Below the pieces are notes generated by a model. The model was not told the DNA's origin. It saw only the letters and a program-made list of their open reading frames with translations, and searched no databases. A stretch of DNA of 64,000 bases from Oxytricha trifallax (Eukaryota > Ciliophora > Spirotrichea > Sporadotrichida > Oxytrichidae), in assembly GCA_000711775.1 (NCBI GenBank), contig ARYC01017391.1:1-64000 (forward strand), written 5' to 3'. Below are positions 47,958-59,898 of this stretch, piece by piece (within the stretch, counting starts at the first letter, position 1; every line of letters starts with the position of its first letter). A program made the position numbers and the translations under genes.

Positions 47958-49015
47958 TTATTTTGATTCAATTATTAATATAATTATAAATTTTAGATTT
48001 ATTGTTTATTTAGCTCCTTTAAAGTTAATATTTAAAAATTAAAGTTTTATTTACTGTCTTTAAAAATAATTATAATTAATCAAGTTGATTTTCATAATTA
48101 TAGCTTTCTTAATAAATAAAATAAAAATTTTTTGTATAATTACAATATTAAGTATAATATAATTTATATTAATGGAGATAATTATTATAATTAATAATAT
48201 AACAATTTTAATTTAAAATATTGTAATTAAAACTTAAAAATTCATTAGTATATTTTTAATAACATCTTCAATTATTAAGCTAATTAAGTCCATGTATTTA
48301 TTCTTCATACAATTTAATATTTATTTAAAGATATAATAAAAGTTAAATTTTAATATTAAATTATTATAATTCTTTAGTAATTGTAAATTATTAAATAATT
48401 AAAAAAATTATTAAATAAAATAGATATCAATAAAACTAAAGCAGATTTAAATACTATAACATATTTTAATATTAAGAATTGCCTTAATATTTGGTTTTTG
48501 AATTAATTTCAAAAATAATTTAGTTTAAAATCATTTAATTTTTAAAAATCAATTCTTAAAATTATAATTGTTTAAATGACTTAAACTTTATTATTCTTAT
48601 AAATTTGTCTATAAATTTATTATCTTTCAAAATTCATTGTAAATTATAATATTATATATAATCTTAAGTTTCTTTTTATATAAAGAACTTACATTTAATT
48701 GTATTAAAGAACTTGACTTTTTATATAATATTTATGAATTAGGAATATTATTGTAAGAAGATTTTAATGAAATTTTTCTCTAACAATTAAATAGTTTATT
48801 AATATGTTAATAACTCATAATAGTTCACAATCAATATACAAAAATGATAATATTTAAAGTGATTAGGACAAATAAGTATATTATTTTTAACTCTTAAATT
48901 TATATATAAAATCACAAGTTAAAATTTAATGATATTTAGTTTAAATTCTAATTCTGTCACTTGAAATTAATAAAGATACACTGCCAAATTTATTCTGATT
49001 TGAATAAATCTCACT
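47958..49015. other. AT-rich spacer
   Basis: No recognisable feature between gene 19 and gene 20. Confidence 0.45.
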
Positions 49016-50155
49016 TCACTTCACATCAATATTAAAAGAATTAAATACTAATTCTTTGAAATACAAATTATGTTAATTTCCAAGTGTCTTATTCGTCATT
49101 TTTATGCAGTATTCATAATTTTCTATGTCGCTTTTCAATAGTTCCAATTATAAATGATCAGATTTACTATTATACAATTCTATAATTTTCTCTTGACTCA
49201 CAGAACTCAAAAAATGAACAAATTCATTTAATGGTATTTTATTACTACATTAATTAAAATTATATTCTAATCCCTATATGCAAAATTTTAAATTAAAATC
49301 TGAGTCAATGTTTTCTTGAAAGTCTTCTAATGCTAAAAAATTTAATGAACTCTCTGATATTAAAACAATATCTATATTTTAAAGCTCTTGCTTATTAATT
49401 TTGATAATACAATCTTCAAAATCTTCTGTTGATATTTAAATGCTCAAGTTAGTTTCATTTTTCACATTGCTTTTAAATAAAGATTTGAATATATCCTTGT
49501 TCTTTTGATATCCACTTTAAAACTTTACAACTTGTAAGTTAGTGAATATATCTCCAAACCAATCTAGACTTTATGTCTATGTGTCTTTCAGAATAAGTTC
49601 CTTACAATTTTTGAAAATACTTATAAAACATATATCACTAATCTCACATCTTTCCAAAATTAGCTACCCTTAAAAACTTGAACCATTAGATTGTATCTTA
49701 AGAATTTATAAATCTAAATTTTTATAAAATTTTTCTAGGCATTTATTGAATGAATTTTGATTGTATTCAATAAGTTTATCATAAGTATGAAGGAAAATAT
49801 TGTTGTATGTAATATATTCTAAACCCTAGAGTTTAATGATTTTTATTTTCTCAAATCTTTAATTAGAATCTAAATTCTAAAATAAGCTAATAAATTCCTA
49901 AAATCTAATTATATAAGCAATTTCTTTTATTTTAATTCGTATACACTTAGAAATTTCCAAAATATACTCAATATCTTCAAGAGAAGGAAATTCATCTTCA
50001 AATTTTAAATTGGTAAAATTTAGCTAATCTGTGTAATGTTAAACATTTTTGCATATTTATCTCTCTTGGTTCGATAAAAGTGAAATTTTATTGATTATAT
50101 CATAAAAATTCAAAAATGAATAACATATTACTCTATTATTATTTGAAAAGCGCAT
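49016..50155 (-). CDS. Intact F-box-like/LRR family protein, subfamily 1 (gene 20)
   Basis: 380 codons without internal TGA, from ATG 50153-50155 (MRFSNNNRVICYSFLNFYDI) to TGA 49016-49018. The N-terminal block is SNQERQICKNVQHYTD. LRR strands include YILEISKCIRIKIKEI, GQLILERCEISDICFISIF, NCKELILKDTQTQSLDWF and TNLQVVKFQSG. These are followed by ELQNIDIVLISE, an acidic ALEDFQENIDSD, and the ending LKSDIENYEYCIKM. Its tail FNIDVK matches no other domain. Gene 21 lies 426 bp upstream in the same orientation and is its nearest relative, with genes 19 and 26. It is a strong candidate for a working gene. Confidence 0.88.
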
Positions 50156-50581
50156 TAATTTCAATTTATAAATGAAATAAATATGAATTTAAAACTTGTT
50201 ATAGTTATTCAGTCCCTTTAATTTAAATATTTAAATTAATTACTAAATTAATTTCAATTTATTAAGACTCACAGAATTTAAATATTTAATTTTATTGTTG
50301 TTAAAATTTTTTTGATTAAAAGTTATTTTTTAAGATAATTTATTATTTGAAAATTTTTTAATATGTCATTTATTAAAGATTTAAAGGATAAAATATAACA
50401 ATTCTTATAAAATGTACTAAACATACTATAAATAATTAATTATGTAAGAATTAAATTTGAAAATAAAAATAATAAAACTATTCGCTATAAGAATAATTAA
50501 ATTAATTTAATACAAATACAAATATTTGCTTTTTTTAATCTGAAAAATTATATAATTATCTCTAAAAATTTTACTATTGAA
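50156..50581. other. AT-rich spacer
   Basis: 426 bp between the start of gene 20 and the end of gene 21, extremely AT-rich, where a promoter for gene 20 would lie. No specific motif recognised. Confidence 0.4.
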
Positions 50582-51730
50582 TCAATTAAGTATTATATTG
50601 AAAAGGTTTATCTTCAATTATTTGAAGTACAAAGTATGAGATTTTTCACTTATGTTGTTTCTAATTTTCAAACAATTTTCATAATCACATAAATCACTCT
50701 TCATTGTTTAAATTGTTATAATATCAGTCTTACTATTATACAAATTAGTGATATGTTCAAGATTAATTGTGCTCAACTCGCTTAAATGTACTTCATTGTT
50801 GTTTTTATTGTAACTAAATTATATCTCACTCACTAAGAAAGTTATTTTAGAGTCTATGATAATACTATTAAAAAGTTTTTTTATAGTTGAAAAAGTCATT
50901 CATTAATCGATAATTAATATTACTTCAATTTTTTTATTTGTACTTTCATTCAAGCTGTCTATAAAAGCAAGTAAATCTTCATATACATTAATTCTTAAAT
51001 TGATAGATATCATTTTTTAACTATCTTTTTTATTTAATATTGAATAAATTACATCACAATTCTTATCATATCCATTTTATAAGGAGATTGATGTTAAATT
51101 CGTAAATATGTCTCCAATCCAATTAAATAAAAATGTGTCCGCATCATTTAGAATAAGTTCCTGAGAATTTCTAAAAATGCTGATAAAAGTTAAATCATTC
51201 ATTGTGCAATCAACAAATTCTAATTGTCCTGAAAAATTTGAGCCATAAAAGAGCATTATTGAATCATTTGAATTTAAAATATCTTTTTTATCAATTATTT
51301 AATAATATTTTCTTGAGTATCTATTAAATTGATCATGATTGAATTCTCATAATGATTATTCGTTAACTGCAAATTAATTATTATGCGTAGTAAATTTTAA
51401 ATCTTGGAATTTTATGTATTTTATCTTTTCAAATCTTTTGCTTTTATTCAAATTTGAGAATAGATCAAATAATTGTTTAAATTTCTTAATATTTGTTATG
51501 CCAATTATAGTTAATCTTATACCCTTCGAAATTTCAAACAAGTATTATATCTACGTGAAAATGGGAAAATTATTGTCAAATTTTAAATTTGAATAATTTT
51601 AATCACCTGTCTAGTGTTTTACATATTTGCATATTTGTCTATCTTATTTTGATAATAATGACAATTTAGTAATTATATCGAAGAAACTCATAAAGCTATA
51701 TGATATTATTCTGATGTTTTTGAATAACAT
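50582..51730 (-). pseudogene. F-box-like/LRR subfamily 1 gene with two in-frame TGAs (gene 21)
   Basis: 383 codons from ATG 51728-51730 to TGA 50582-50584 in one frame, with TGAs at codons 128 (51347-51349) and 277 (50900-50902). The N-terminus has ISYSFMSFFDIITK and SKQDRQICKYVKHQTGD. The LRR part has FSGQLEFVDCTMNDLTFISI, NSQELILNDAD and NWIGDIFTNLTSISL. The ending is MKSDLCDYENCLKIRN. No frameshift. Apart from the TGAs it parallels gene 20 closely. Confidence 0.8.
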
Positions 51731-52455
51731 CCCCTTAATTATAAAATAATTAAATTAAAAATAATTTTGCAATGTTTTATTATATCAAAGTAACCTTTAA
51801 TTTAAATGTTTAATCTTAATCCCGTTTAAATATTCATAAAAATTTAAATTCATAAATAATTGAGAATATGGTCATTTGAGACAGAGATTTCAAAGAAGAG
51901 TACTTTTAGTATTTAAATGGTATAAAATTGTAAATTTATATAATAACTTTTAAAAAACTGGGTTTTATAATTATTTACAAAATTAAGCAAAATTAATCAC
52001 AATTTAAGCTTAATTTTTACCAATAGTTGATAAAAAAATTATTGATTCTTGATAATCCTACCTTGCTAAACTTTATTTTTATGTTGTGCAATTTAAATAT
52101 ATAAACTTATAATGGACTAATTTAATAACTTAATTGATTTGATAAATTGCATATCATTAAATGATTTCAAGGATAATTTTGATTGAAATATAATTAAAGA
52201 GTTAAAGCCTCGATTTATTTTATTAAATCTAATTATATAATTAATTTCTTTATAAACTAAGAATTTGGATTCAATATTATAAAGTCATAAAAATTATATA
52301 CAAAAAATTTATTGTAAATTAATTATTAAATAAAGTAAATATCTAATTTTACACTCTATAAAATATATATTTATAACAAATTACCTTTAAAAATTAGTAT
52401 TAAGATAATATTTTTATCAATAATAAAATTTAAGCTGCATCTTCAGTTTTTTTCT
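51731..52455. other. AT-rich spacer
   Basis: No recognisable feature. Confidence 0.45.
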
Positions 52456-53940
52456 TCAAATAATTGTAATATGAAATGAATTGAGCACCAAAACATTGAA
52501 AAATAGATAATACTCTTAATCGTTTTATTTATTAATTATTTTAATGCCTTTCTTATAACTTCCTAAGTTTCTCAAATTCAGTTCTAACTTTAATTCTTAA
52601 TTTGAAATGTTAAATAACTCTACTAATTTCTCTAAATTGAAATTATTAATAAAATGAGAAAAAGTTTCAAATTCTATATCACTTAACTAAGTATTATAAG
52701 TGTATGACAGCTTTTCTAATTTAAAGGAGATTCTTTAATCGGTCTAAATTTCATTTATAAGTTTAGTAATATTAGAAATATCAAAACATTCTTTCTAAGT
52801 AATAACTATTTCTATATCATGAAAATTCATTTCATTATTACAGAAATAATTAAAATTTTGGATATCTACAATAATTTAATTATTTATTAGAAATTTACCT
52901 GTTAAAAAACCCATTTCTAATGCTAATCTCACTGTAAATCTTTAATAAAATTATTTGAAAACATCATTAATTCAAAAAAAAATTTGTGAAAAACTGTATT
53001 TGAGCTTACTTATAAAAAGATTAAAGAATTTTTCGTATCATAGATTCATTTTTAATCAGTAACCACAGTATTTCTTTAAATGACTTATTCTACAAATAAT
53101 ATGAAATTAGAGTTAGTGAAAATAAGCATAATGCTAATTAAATTAAAATAAAATAATAATTACCCAACTATATTTTATTCCTGCAATAATAAATTTTATA
53201 TAATTTAATGTTTCCTTTAAATCTAATGCAGAGATTTCAATGCTTTACAAATTGGAGTTTTTATTTTAACAGTATAGTAAAGATTCAATAATGCTTTCGT
53301 CAAATTCAGTATTAAATATAACAAATTTTAAGTCAGTAAATATTCCTCTTTTAAATTCTAGTTCCCATATAGTGGTTTCATTAAAAATGAGTTCTTAAGC
53401 ATTTTGAAAAATTGCTAAGCTTTTAATATTATCAATAGAACATTGCCTTAATTCAAGAATTCCATTAAAATTAAATCCTTTAGAAATGAACTTTTTGAAT
53501 TTTTTGTTTAAGGATTAGCTCATATTCATTTACTTTTGCATAATTTAGTCTTCTGTTCTACGTTTTTAAGTTTCGTAGTAAATTTAAATTCTATCTGTGA
53601 ATGCACATTCTTCTAACTTTATACGTGATACTTTGTTGAATCTGTTCCATTTATTCAATTCTGCAAATAAATTATAATAATTTGATAGTACATAAATATT
53701 TTCAATATTGGCAATAATAATTCTAATATTAATAGAAATCTCAAAAATGTACTTTATTTAAGAATAATAAGGAATTATACTCTCAATATAGATATTTGTG
53801 AAATTGGAAGCACTAGTAAGTGATTTTACTTATTTGCAAAGTTCCCTCTCTTCATTTGATAGGATTGCTATTTTTGTGATTATCGAAAAGAAATCCAAGT
53901 ATGAGTATGATATTAATCTGATATTTTTATATAACTTCAT
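52456..53940 (-). CDS. F-box-like/LRR subfamily 1 gene interrupted by a 315 bp insert, otherwise intact (gene 22)
   Basis: ATG 53938-53940 opens MKLYKNIRLISYSYLDFFSI, then SNEERELCKQVKSLTSA. The frame runs through FNGILELRQCSIDNIKSL, AIFQNAQELIFNETT and NLQSIEIS to a 315 bp insert. Leaving out the insert and one of its flanking 10 bp repeats joins KFIIA to DIQNFNYFCNNE in frame and gives exactly 390 codons with no TGA, ending NLGSYKKGIKIIN. So the gene is whole if the insert is removed from DNA or RNA. No other lesion is seen. Confidence 0.82.
52866..53190. mobile_element. 315 bp insert in gene 22 between 10 bp direct repeats
   Basis: ctacaataat (52866-52875) and ctgcaataat (53181-53190) flank it as direct repeats differing at one base. 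Removing one repeat unit restores the family frame exactly. Terminal inverted repeats are weak: only tttctaatgctaatctcact-like segments near each end resemble each other in reverse. It could be an internal eliminated sequence or a decayed MITE. A GT-AG intron reading at nearby sites does not keep the frame. Confidence 0.65.
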
Positions 53941-55289
53941 GAGCTATTTATTAAACTTATTATAAAGTAAATATTCTTTTTTTTATATTATTAAATATTT
54001 GAATATTCAATTTAGAATTAGACCTTAACTATCATTTACTTTTTATTTTTCATTTTATGATTGACTGAGTAATCTTTACATTTTTAAAATCAAAACTGTT
54101 AAAAGAATTGCACGTAACACAACTTAGACTAATAATTGTTATTTATATAAAAGAGTAACAAAGTTTTTTTAATAATATTTAACAAGATTATCATTATCTC
54201 ATCATCTAAATATGAAAGATTTATATTTAATTTAATTAATTTTGTCGTATATCTGATTTCTTGACAGTAATATAAAACCAGTGTTTAAATACTATATATT
54301 TTAATTTGAACAACATTCTTAGAAGTAAATAATCATTATGAATAAAATTAATAAAAATCTACAGGCTTCTGATGCCATTTCATTTTAGTTCTGAATGAGG
54401 ATAGGGATTCTTGACACAGAGCCTTAGTACTCTTACTTACGAGAAATAAAGGTGTTACATTTTTTTCCAATCCAAATATTTAAATATATAATAAAATTGC
54501 CCTCGCGCGACATATTTATTAATCTTACGTTGAAGAAATTGTCTCAAGCCAACAATTTATTATTCTAAGCAATACTTTATATATCAACAAATTATTAAGA
54601 ATGTTATAAATATAGTTATTTCATTGTGCTAAGATAGACATCTTAAATACATTTATGACTCACTGAGTTAACGAACATGAAGTTAGACTAGAAGTTTATG
54701 CGAAAGATATGGCAACACTTTCGTTGCTTTATTATTAGAGAAGCTTTATGAAAAGTTGTAAATTTTCTTATATATTTGAATTTTATTCAATACAAAAATT
54801 ATATAATTATTTCCCTATACCAAAGTTTAAGGTATCTTACATCAATCATTTATTTTGAATTAGATAATAAATAATCTATAAATTTATTGTATTTTATATA
54901 TTTACAGATTTATAAACATACTTCATATTTACTTATAAAAATTTTTATACTATCTAAATTTTCATTGAGTTTAAAATATTTTTATCATGACAAATTTATT
55001 TAAAACATATGCTTTAATATCGATAGTTTAGCAACCTGAGAAAAATTAAATAACTCAAGAAAACTGCTCATTTAAATAAATAATTATAAATAATGTAATC
55101 AAGCAAATAATATTTTTTCTATTAAATTTATTAGGAACTATTTCAAAGATTATGTTTCAAATAATTATTGATACTATAACATAAAATACATTTATAATAA
55201 GTTGCTCTGAAAATATTGTAAGAAAAAAAGATAATTTAATCATAGTTAAGTTATAATAGTGATCAAATTTAATAAAATTATATATATTG
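53941..55289. other. Spacer with unexplained GC-richer patches
   Basis: No family gene found. Patches at about 54360-54450 and 54500-54570 (with ccctcgcgcgac) and 54640-54740 are less AT-rich than the surroundings and may be worn gene or element pieces. I see no continuous frame in them. Confidence 0.35.
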
Positions 55290-56046
55290 TCAAAATTTAC
55301 TAATAATATTTAAAAACTTAATTATTTCTATGTCAATTAAGTTCTCTAAAATCTGACAATTCATAATCTGTTGGTTTTTATTGAGTTCTAAACTATTTAA
55401 ACAAAAATATAACTGATTAACTATTAATTGGAGAGTACATTATTTAATATTTGATTAATAGATACATGAAGTTATTTTCAATTCAAGTTTATTTGTGTAG
55501 CTATTGGAAGAATTAAGAATTTAATACGTATTAAATTAATATTCATTACTTATATGATCTAACTTTAAATTGTTTAATTTAAAACAACATAGCGGGAAAT
55601 AGAATGTTTTAACTCTTAGAGTAATCTTTTAATTTATATTGAGAACTTTCAGAATATTTGGTAAATTAGAATATGAAAGATTTTGGTGAATATGTAAAAT
55701 GACTTAAACGTTTTCAAATGAAATATGTTCTCTAAATACTTATTAAATCATGGCAATTAAACATTCCATTATATCATTCATATCTATGATCACGGTTTGC
55801 AAATTACAAATGCTTAATTATGATTTTTATTTTAAAATATTTTATAATTTTTATCCAAAATTACAATTTCCATAGTTACTATCAAATCGAAAAGTTTAAA
55901 TGTTTAAGGAATCGAGTTCTATATCTACTGGTTAGATTTTCCAATTTTAAGTTACTTGGAGATATAAAAATTTTTTTAAATAATCAAAAATCTTTTGATT
56001 AATATTTGCACATCTTTGAAATTTCAATTTTCCTACAAATGAATAC

Positions 56047-56597
56047 TTAGCTAAAATATGAATTTTTTGGTGAAATTAATAAGCAAATCAACTTTGTACA
56101 TTTCTATTTGATTATATTGATTTATTTATATTTTTAGGTACTCTACCGCATTCGACCTGTTTTGCGGTAGAGTATCTTAATTATATTAATTTAAATAATA
56201 TTTAATTTTAAATGCTACTATTAAATGTAGCATGCACTTTAATTAAAAAGAAATATATAATTAAAATTATATTTCTAAATTAGAATGATTAAAATTAAGA
56301 ATATTAAAAATACTCTCAATGTTAAGTAAAGTTACTTGATATAGTAACAGTTGAAAATTATTCATTACATTTATTGAAAATTATTTTCTATATTACTTTT
56401 TAATTAAAGTGCATGCTACATTTAATAGTAGCATTTAAAATTAAATATTATTTAAATTAATATAATTAAGACTCTACCGCAAAACAGGTCGAATGCGGTA
56501 GAGTACCTAAAAATATAAATAAATTAATATAATCAAAAAGAAATGTACAAAGTTGATTTGCTTATTAATTTCACCAAAAAATTCATATTTTAGCTAA
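56047..56597. mobile_element. Foldback element with nested hairpins, inside gene 24
   Basis: Arms of about 200 bp are near-perfect reverse complements. Each arm itself holds a hairpin built of actctaccgca and tgcggtagagt around ttcgacctgtt-type sequence (near 56140-56175 and 56470-56506). It is flanked by ttagctaa at 56047-56054 and 56590-56597. The octamer is palindromic, so it may be target duplication, element end or both. Leaving out 543 bp restores the gene frame (SELAKYSF). No coding capacity. Confidence 0.85.
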
Positions 56598-56936
56598 CTC
56601 ACTAATATTTTCTTTATTGGGATCATTTTCAAAATTAAACTTGAAAAATTTAATAGTTTTTATGTTTATAAACTAATTATAATTCTATATTTTACTAAGA
56701 AAATTTGTCAGTTCAAAACTATGCAATTAGAGATTTTAATTTTGAATTATTAATTTTACATTCTTTGAAATTTCAATTATATTCTTAATTTATTACAAGT
56801 TTGGAAATTAGTTATTAAGGAATAATTTTAATTTACTTCTTTCTGACATAAAATGCTATAAATTGTTTCAAATTTTTCTATCCCTAGTTGATAATCTTTA
56901 AATATGGGTAATTATATAATTACAGTTTAAATAAGT

Positions 56937-57326
56937 GTTCTAACCAAGATACCCCTCCCCAACCCTCTCCCCACCCCAACCTTTTTATAATAAAAAAATA
57001 ATTTAATAATTTATAAAATCTTTTATAAATGAGAATTTTGAAAATTATTGATTAAATAATTATAATAATTTATAAAATCTTTTATAATGAGAATTTTAAA
57101 ATTTTATTGATTGAATATTATTTTTATTTATAATTAAAGCTTAATAATCTTAATTATATTTAAATTAATAATAATGATTAATTTATAAAATACTCATTTA
57201 TAAAAGATTTTATAAATTATTAAATTATTTTATTATTATAAAATAGGTTGGGGGTGGAGGGGGTATGGGGAGGGGTATCTCGGTTTAGAGTGGGGAGTGG
57301 GTGGGGAGGGGTATCTCGTATAGAAC
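56937..57326. mobile_element. 390 bp MITE with C-rich termini, inside gene 24
   Basis: Flanked by the 8 bp direct repeat aaataagt (56929-56936 and 57327-57334). Ends are gttctaaccaagatacccct and aggggtatctcgtatagaac. The right arm carries the gaggggtatctcg motif twice and a run of G tracts; the left arm has matching C tracts. The core is almost pure AT, with repeated tttataaaatcttttataa. Omitting element plus one repeat restores the gene 24 frame. The 8 bp duplication would suit hAT-, P- or Merlin-type machinery; no transposase is present. Confidence 0.85.
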
Positions 57327-57370
57327 AAATAAGTATAAACAATCATTCTGCAATTATTGCAAAACTTCAT

Positions 57371-58812
57371 TTGTAAAAATAATTTTAAATTAATATTTAT
57401 ATGATTATTTTGTTGATGTTATAATACTTAATTTTGATATTTTATATTTTGTAGTTAAAATATATAATAAATTTGAAAAATTTAATTTGTGTAAAATAAG
57501 ACAAAAGATTAATTAAAAAATATGATTTCATAAGAATTTAATTTCTTTATATTTCTTTTGATTGAAACTCAATTATAGATATTAAATTGATTCGTTAGTC
57601 TTTGATTATTATTATTTAATTCTTTAAATTAATTTATTTTTAAATAATTCTATATATAGATTTAATTAATTTTAATATAAATATTAGATAGGCCGAGGTT
57701 TAAATTAAAATTATTAATTTGTATGCTAGAAATGATAAAATAATAATTACATTTAAATTTAAATAAGTATCACTGTGTCTCTTTACTATTTTTTATTAAT
57801 TAATGAATTTTTTGTTTATTCTTATAGAGAACAGAGAACAGAACAACAAAAAATATATATTTACATATATTTTGAAAGATGCCAATTTTGAAAGGAAATT
57901 TTATTTTTTATTTGTAATCATTCATGAGAAATAATATTTCTTTAGTTTTTAAGCTTAACTATATCTTTATACTTTTATCCCCAAAAATATTTTTTAAATA
58001 TTATCATTTTATTGTATTAATTGTAAACATTCATTGGCAATCCTTAAGCATATTGAATTTAATCGCATTATTATGATTTTTAGAATATAATGAAAAAAAG
58101 CAGGTTATATTAAAACTAATGCATATTTTACGAATATTATTACAATTAACTAAATAAATTTAATCTATTTTTATATTCTGAAATTATGAAATTTATTTAC
58201 AAAGTGCCAATAAAATATTCATTTGCTTAGTAATTTAAATCTGGTTTAATTAAAGTTTCTGAATATACATCCCTTAACTAAATTAAGAATTGAATGTAAA
58301 ATATTTATTTTCCTTAATAAATTGAAGCTATGTTTTAATTGTCAAATTTATATATTTTATTTACTAATCTTATCGAAACCCCAACTTAACTATAAAAATA
58401 ATTAATGAAATAGCAAATTAAGAAGTTTTAAATAAAAGAATATTCTTTTGTTTTAGAGGCTCTATTAATTAGCTGTTTTATGAGTAAATATTTCTTTTCT
58501 TTCTTTTGATCCACTCAATTAAGCTACTCATTTAATCAAGGTAACTTTTTATGTCTTAGAATCATTAAACTTAAAATATGATTGGAATGTGAATTTTAAA
58601 ATTAAACTACATCACTCTACAATAAAACCTTTTACATATTCATAACTCATTCATGTGTCAATTAGAAAAATTTAAATGAAAATAAAAAATTTAAGAATAG
58701 TAAATAAATTTGAGATTTTATAACTCTTTAATATTGTTTTAGTTAAAATTAAGTTGACAATTAAAATTTGATTTGTTTTTTTAAATAATAGATTAATTTG
58801 ATTTTATTTCAT
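57371..58812. other. AT-rich spacer
   Basis: No family gene, inverted repeat or convincing frame seen between gene 24 and gene 25. Confidence 0.4.
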
Positions 58813-59898
58813 TCACTTTATCTTAATGAATCGGGACAATTCGTAAATAGTTGCAATATCATGAGTTAGAAATCTTTAAAACATTACTAAAATTGTTGTA
58901 TTATTGATTTAAGAACTAAATTCAATGCTAGATTAATAGTAGCCAGATGGAAGCTGTACTTAAAGTTTGTTTACATAACTTTATTAAGATTATGAAATTT
59001 AATGCGATTTGAAAGAATATTAATTGCTAAAATGATCTAATTATAATTTATTATTTTAAACCCAACATTTTGGGAAATAAAACTTCTTCACTCTCAAAGT
59101 TATTTTTTAATTTTTATTCAAAACATTGAGATATTTTGGCAATTCTGAATATGTAATATTATCATTGATGTGAAAAATAATTTCTATATTATCTGTTATA
59201 AATTGATCTTTAAACCTTATTTAAGAAATCATTTAATTTTTATATTCCTCTAAATCATCCATATCAATAATTATGGTTTATAATTTGAATAAATTTTGGG
59301 ATATTAATTAATAATCACTAAATAATCTTAACATATATTAGTAATGACAAAAATATTTATCAAAACGTAAAGTTTAGATATTTCAAGGTTTCTTGATAAT
59401 ATCCTTTAAATCAATTTTATGAGATTAATTTATTTAGAGGGAAGTGAAATTTTTGAAGAAGCTCAAATAATTTTTGTTAAGATTATAGCACATTATAAAC
59501 TTCAATTTTCCTTTAAATTAATACTCAAAAATATTATCTTTATTAGGATAATTTTCAAAACTACATTTGTAAAATTTAATAGTATTAATGTTCTCAAACT
59601 AGTTAAAATGCTAGATTTCATTAAAGAAATTGTACATTTCACAACTTTGTAAATATAGGTTAACTTTGAATAGTAAGAGTTGTATGTTATTTGATATTTC
59701 TAATAAATATGTGAATTTATTAAATTAAGGAAATTCACTTTTAAAACATAGTTTTAATTGATTTCTTTCTGATGCAAAATGTTATAAATTTCTGCAAATT
59801 TGTCTCTCTTTTGTTGATAATTTCAAAATATGAGTAACCACTTATTTATAATTAATAATGGTATAAATAATGAGTCTGCAGTTATTATTTAATTTCAT
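58813..59898 (-). pseudogene. F-box-like/LRR subfamily 2 gene with one in-frame TGA (gene 25)
   Basis: 362 codons from ATG 59896-59898 (MKLNNNCRLIIYTIINYKQV) to TGA 58813-58815 in one frame, with one TGA at codon 172 (59383-59385). The block LSTKERQICRNLQHFASERN matches gene 24. LRR-like parts are FKGKLKFIMCYNLNK, LSFFKNFTSLQINQS, TIIIDMDDLEEYKN, NIEIIFHINDNITYSELP and KITLRVKKFYFPKCWVQNNK. No frameshift. The shorter C-terminus than subfamily 1 is shared with the other subfamily 2 copies. It is the best preserved member of its subfamily. Confidence 0.82.

Larger units (their letters stand above)
55290..57370 (-). pseudogene. F-box-like/LRR subfamily 2 gene split by two MITEs, one TGA (gene 24)
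   Basis: ATG 57368-57370 opens MKFCNNCRMIVYTYLNCN across the first MITE. Then come LSTRDRKI, a TGA at codon 35 (56868-56870), NNLQHFMSERSKLKLF and NVKLIIQNQNLQ. Across the second MITE ENISELAK joins YSFVGKLKFQRCANINQ. The rest is open to TGA 55290-55292 (FREHISFENVQVILHIHQNL, LRVKTFYFPLCCFKLNNL). With both elements and one copy of each 8 bp flank discounted, the length is exactly 380 codons. Its nearest relative is gene 25. Confidence 0.8.

Noticed and set aside
52570-53200. GT-AG intron in gene 22 instead of an insert
   Set aside because: The tempting donor (gtaattattatt, coding strand) and acceptor (ttgtag) leave the downstream exon in the wrong frame, while removal at the 10 bp direct repeats keeps it.
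2440-59898. TGA as a sense codon (selenocysteine, cysteine or tryptophan) in the family
   Set aside because: All complete copies end at TGA at the same aligned place, internal TGAs do not align with one another, and no conserved Cys or Trp stands at those sites. Read-through as glutamine is kept as a hypothesis only.
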